NCBI GenBank assembly: GCA_040756655.1
Contig: JBFLYN010000004.1
Span: forward strand, 1-64,000
Direction: 5' to 3'
DNA from: JBFLYN01 sp040756655
Lineage (GTDB): Bacteria; Bacillota; Sulfobacillia; UBA8153
Length of the DNA stretch: 64,000 nt
Numbering within the stretch: the first letter of the stretch is position 1; every line of letters begins with the position of its first letter. Made by a program: the position numbers and the translations under genes. The notes beneath the pieces are model-generated. The model searched no databases. It saw only the letters and a list, made by a program, of their open reading frames with translations, and was not told where the DNA came from. Shown one piece after another: positions 62,286 through 64,000 of this stretch.

Positions 62286-63071
62286 ATGAGTGACCGGGTG
62301 GTGGGGCGGGGGAGAATCTCCGAGGTGTTGGCCTGGAGTGACGGCCAGGTGCTCAAACTGTTTCACTGCGAGGTCGGTCGCGCCGAGGCCGAGCGGGAGG
62401 CCCGGGCAGCCAGGATGGTCCACCAGGCCGGGGCGCCGTGCCCGGCCGTGGGAGCGGTCGTTGAACACCTGGGCCGGGCCGGCATCGTCTACCAACGCGT
62501 GGAGGGCCACACCATGCTCCAGAGGCCTCTGAGACTGATTAGCGCCGGGGGAAGCCTGGCCGAGCTTCATGCCCGCGTCCACCAGCTGGAAGTCCCCGGG
62601 CTGCCCTCCCAGCGCGAGCGCCTGCAAAAGCAGATAGAACGGGCACCCGTCGTTTCCTCCCGGACCCGGGCCGCTGCCCTGCGGGCCCTGGACCGCCTGC
62701 CCGGCGGCAACCGCCTGTGCCACGGCGACTTCCACCCGGGCAACGTGATGATCGCCAAGGACCGGGAGGTGATCATCGACTGGCATGATGCTGCGCACGG
62801 CAACCCGGTGGCCGACGTGGCCCGGACCTGCCTTCTGTTGCAGACAGCCCACTGGTCTTTCCGGGGGATCCTGAAGCTGGCAGTCTGGCTTTCGGGCCAG
62901 CACTTAGCCCGGCACTACCGCCGACGCTACCTGGAGCTGGTGCCAGGCGCCCGGGCCCAGCTGGCAGACTGGCAGCTGCCGGTGGCCGTCGCCCGGCTCA
63001 GCGAAGGGGTAGCCGGGGCTGGTCCCGGCCTGGTCCGGCTGGCCGAGAAACTGGCCCAGCGGACCCGTTAA
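62286..63071 (+). CDS. Aminoglycoside-phosphotransferase-like kinase
   Basis: 261 aa. The phosphotransferase lobe is shown by CHGDFHPGNVMIA (catalytic Asp and Asn) and VIIDWHDAAHGNPVADVART (metal-binding Asp). RISEVLAWSDGQVLKLFHCE resembles the ATP-binding N-lobe. Substrate unknown; many relatives phosphorylate small sugars or cell components, not drugs. ATG 62286 has GGAGGAGC upstream. It is on the plus strand between minus-strand genes and its end overlaps the bofC-like gene by 4 bp. Confidence 0.85.
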   Translation: MSDRVVGRGRISEVLAWSDGQVLKLFHCEVGRAEAEREARAARMVHQAGAPCPAVGAVVEHLGRAGIVYQRVEGHTMLQRPLRLISAGGSLAELHARVHQLEVPGLPSQRERLQKQIERAPVVSSRTRAAALRALDRLPGGNRLCHGDFHPGNVMIAKDREVIIDWHDAAHGNPVADVARTCLLLQTAHWSFRGILKLAVWLSGQHLARHYRRRYLELVPGARAQLADWQLPVAVARLSEGVAGAGPGLVRLAEKLAQRTR

Positions 63072-63613
63072 TCTCCGATGCCCTCCAGCAGGCGCCGGAC
63101 TTCCTCATCACGTTGAGTAAGGATGCCGGCCTCCAAAACCCGCCGGGTTTCTGCGTCGAGGCTTTCGGCCGACACCGACTGGCTAAGGACGAAATCCGGA
63201 TCCGCGCAATTTCCCCGGTAGACTGTCACCCGCCCGCCAGAAATAGTGATGAAGCGGTATACTGCATGCACTGGGCACCAGGCCTCCAGTTCACGGCGGA
63301 CCACTACTTTCTGCGGGGTAAACTCCACCACGAGGGCATCCGGGTCCAGCGCCTTGAACTCGTGGGGATCCATGCCGGCCCACTCACCGGGTATCGGGTG
63401 CTCCTGGATTTCTTCATCCCCGCACCACACATACTTCCAGTGGTACTCTACCGTGGCACCGCTGCCCAGCTTCAGCCCCAGGGCCGGCGGCGGGGTGTCC
63501 TCCGGCGGTGGTAGGGGCAGTACCTCCGCCCGGCGACCCCGCAGCGCCGGGTAGGTCAAGGTAAGCGCCAGGAGAAGCGCCAGGACCAGCAGGCGAAGGC
63601 GCTTTCTGGGCAC
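63068..63613 (-). CDS. BofC C-terminal domain protein
   Basis: About 181 aa. A signal or anchor segment (LRLLVLALLLALTLTYPALR) is followed by VEYHWKYVWCGDEEIQEHP, DALVVEFTPQKVVVRRELEA, and SGGRVTVYRG, then SAESLDAETRRVLEAGILTQ, consistent with the BofC C-terminal domain. In Bacillus BofC acts in the forespore space on sigma-K checkpoint signalling and bofC lies next to ruvA, matching this neighbourhood. GTG 63613 has GGGGGAGG 8 nt upstream; the frame to 63847 is unsupported. Confidence 0.72.
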   Translation of the reverse strand: MPRKRLRLLVLALLLALTLTYPALRGRRAEVLPLPPPEDTPPPALGLKLGSGATVEYHWKYVWCGDEEIQEHPIPGEWAGMDPHEFKALDPDALVVEFTPQKVVVRRELEAWCPVHAVYRFITISGGRVTVYRGNCADPDFVLSQSVSAESLDAETRRVLEAGILTQRDEEVRRLLEGIGD

Positions 63614-64000
63614 AGGGAATACCTCCCCCAAGAGACGGACTGGATCCCAGTTTTCCCCTGGGTAAAAGGTCATATGCGCGGCGATCCCTGCGATAGACAA
63701 AGGTACATCCTTGCCCCGGAAGCTGCCGGTGGTGCGGCGGGGTTTGGTAGATTTAGGGGTGCGAAGACCGGGAGCTGGGCGTGTTTTCCTTCCTCCGCTG
63801 CGCGTAAGCTGAGCCGGCGGGCGACCACGAGTGTCGTGGCGGTTCACATTGGCGCCCTCCGGATACTGCTTGGACCCGGGGCAGTTGCCCCATGCCCAGC
63901 CGAGGTTGGCTTATCAGTGGGCCGATGGGAGCGTCCACCAGCACAGCCTCGGGCCGAGGCCATAGGCTGTTCACCGCACACCTGGCCAGCATGTTCGCCC
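63614..64000. other. Right-edge stretch without a supported gene
   Basis: About 390 bp. A minus frame (63992-63753) contains RPEAVLVDA, faintly like part of an RNase HII, but no further match follows. No RNA gene signature is seen. A gene may continue beyond the window. Confidence 0.3.

Noticed and set aside
63753..63992. Possible RNase HII fragment at the right edge
   Set aside because: Only RPEAVLVDA and a weak Pro-Gln spacing fit; the following KGD region is absent and the edge cuts the context.

Overview
The window is a high-GC chromosomal segment from a spore-forming, anaerobic Firmicute of the Clostridia. A Moorella/Desulfotomaculum-like lineage is an inference. The evidence is a complete early sporulation block (spoIIGA, sigE, sigG, spoIIR), spoVD, spoIID and bofC-like genes, sigI/rsgI, many GTG and TTG starts behind strong GGAGG ribosome binding sites, and oxygen-sensitive Fe-S metabolism (a four-subunit 2-oxoacid:ferredoxin oxidoreductase, QueH, a 4Fe-4S aldo/keto reductase). 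No tRNA, rRNA or CRISPR array was found.

Region 1-11.5 kb is accessory and partly decayed. It holds a possible transposase tail at the left edge, a double P-loop ATPase, a DUF2161 protein, a MATE transporter, a frameshifted DUF438/hemerythrin/PAS pseudogene, a ferritin-like gene that has lost its stop, a PLP enzyme of unknown substrate, an Fe-S aldo/keto reductase, an amidohydrolase and an Asp/Glu racemase.

Region 11.5-41.8 kb is an almost unbroken minus-strand division/cell-wall/sporulation block. In transcription order it reads mraZ-rsmH-ftsL-spoVD-murE-murF-mraY-ftsW-murG-murC-murA-ftsQ-DUF881-sbp-ftsA-ftsZ-spoIIGA-sigE-sigG-spoIIR, then an acs pseudogene on the other strand, ireB-ymxH-pgeF-hlyD-yggS, a small IS200/IS605-like element where sepF would normally lie, and yggT-divIVA-ileS. 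murD and murB are missing from the cluster. Three MraZ boxes precede mraZ, a sigma-F-type promoter precedes sigG-spoIIR, and a TATAAT with a near-consensus 0A box precedes spoIIGA.

Region 41.9-51.7 kb is metabolic: a zinc-ribbon gene with an upstream micro-ORF, a membrane protein, 5-formyl-THF cyclo-ligase, an ASCH protein, the split methylmalonyl-CoA mutase and its epimerase, a glutamate-type dehydrogenase, and a GntR-korDABC operon. Amino-acid-derived 2-oxoacids, ferredoxin reduction and propionyl/methylmalonyl-CoA chemistry would fit together in a fermentative or syntrophic anaerobe.

Region 51.8-64 kb is the conserved ruvCAB-queH-DUF2905-sigI-rsgI-spoIID-queA-tgt-yajC run, preceded by pepA. 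A plus-strand aminoglycoside-phosphotransferase-like kinase separates pepA from a bofC-like gene.
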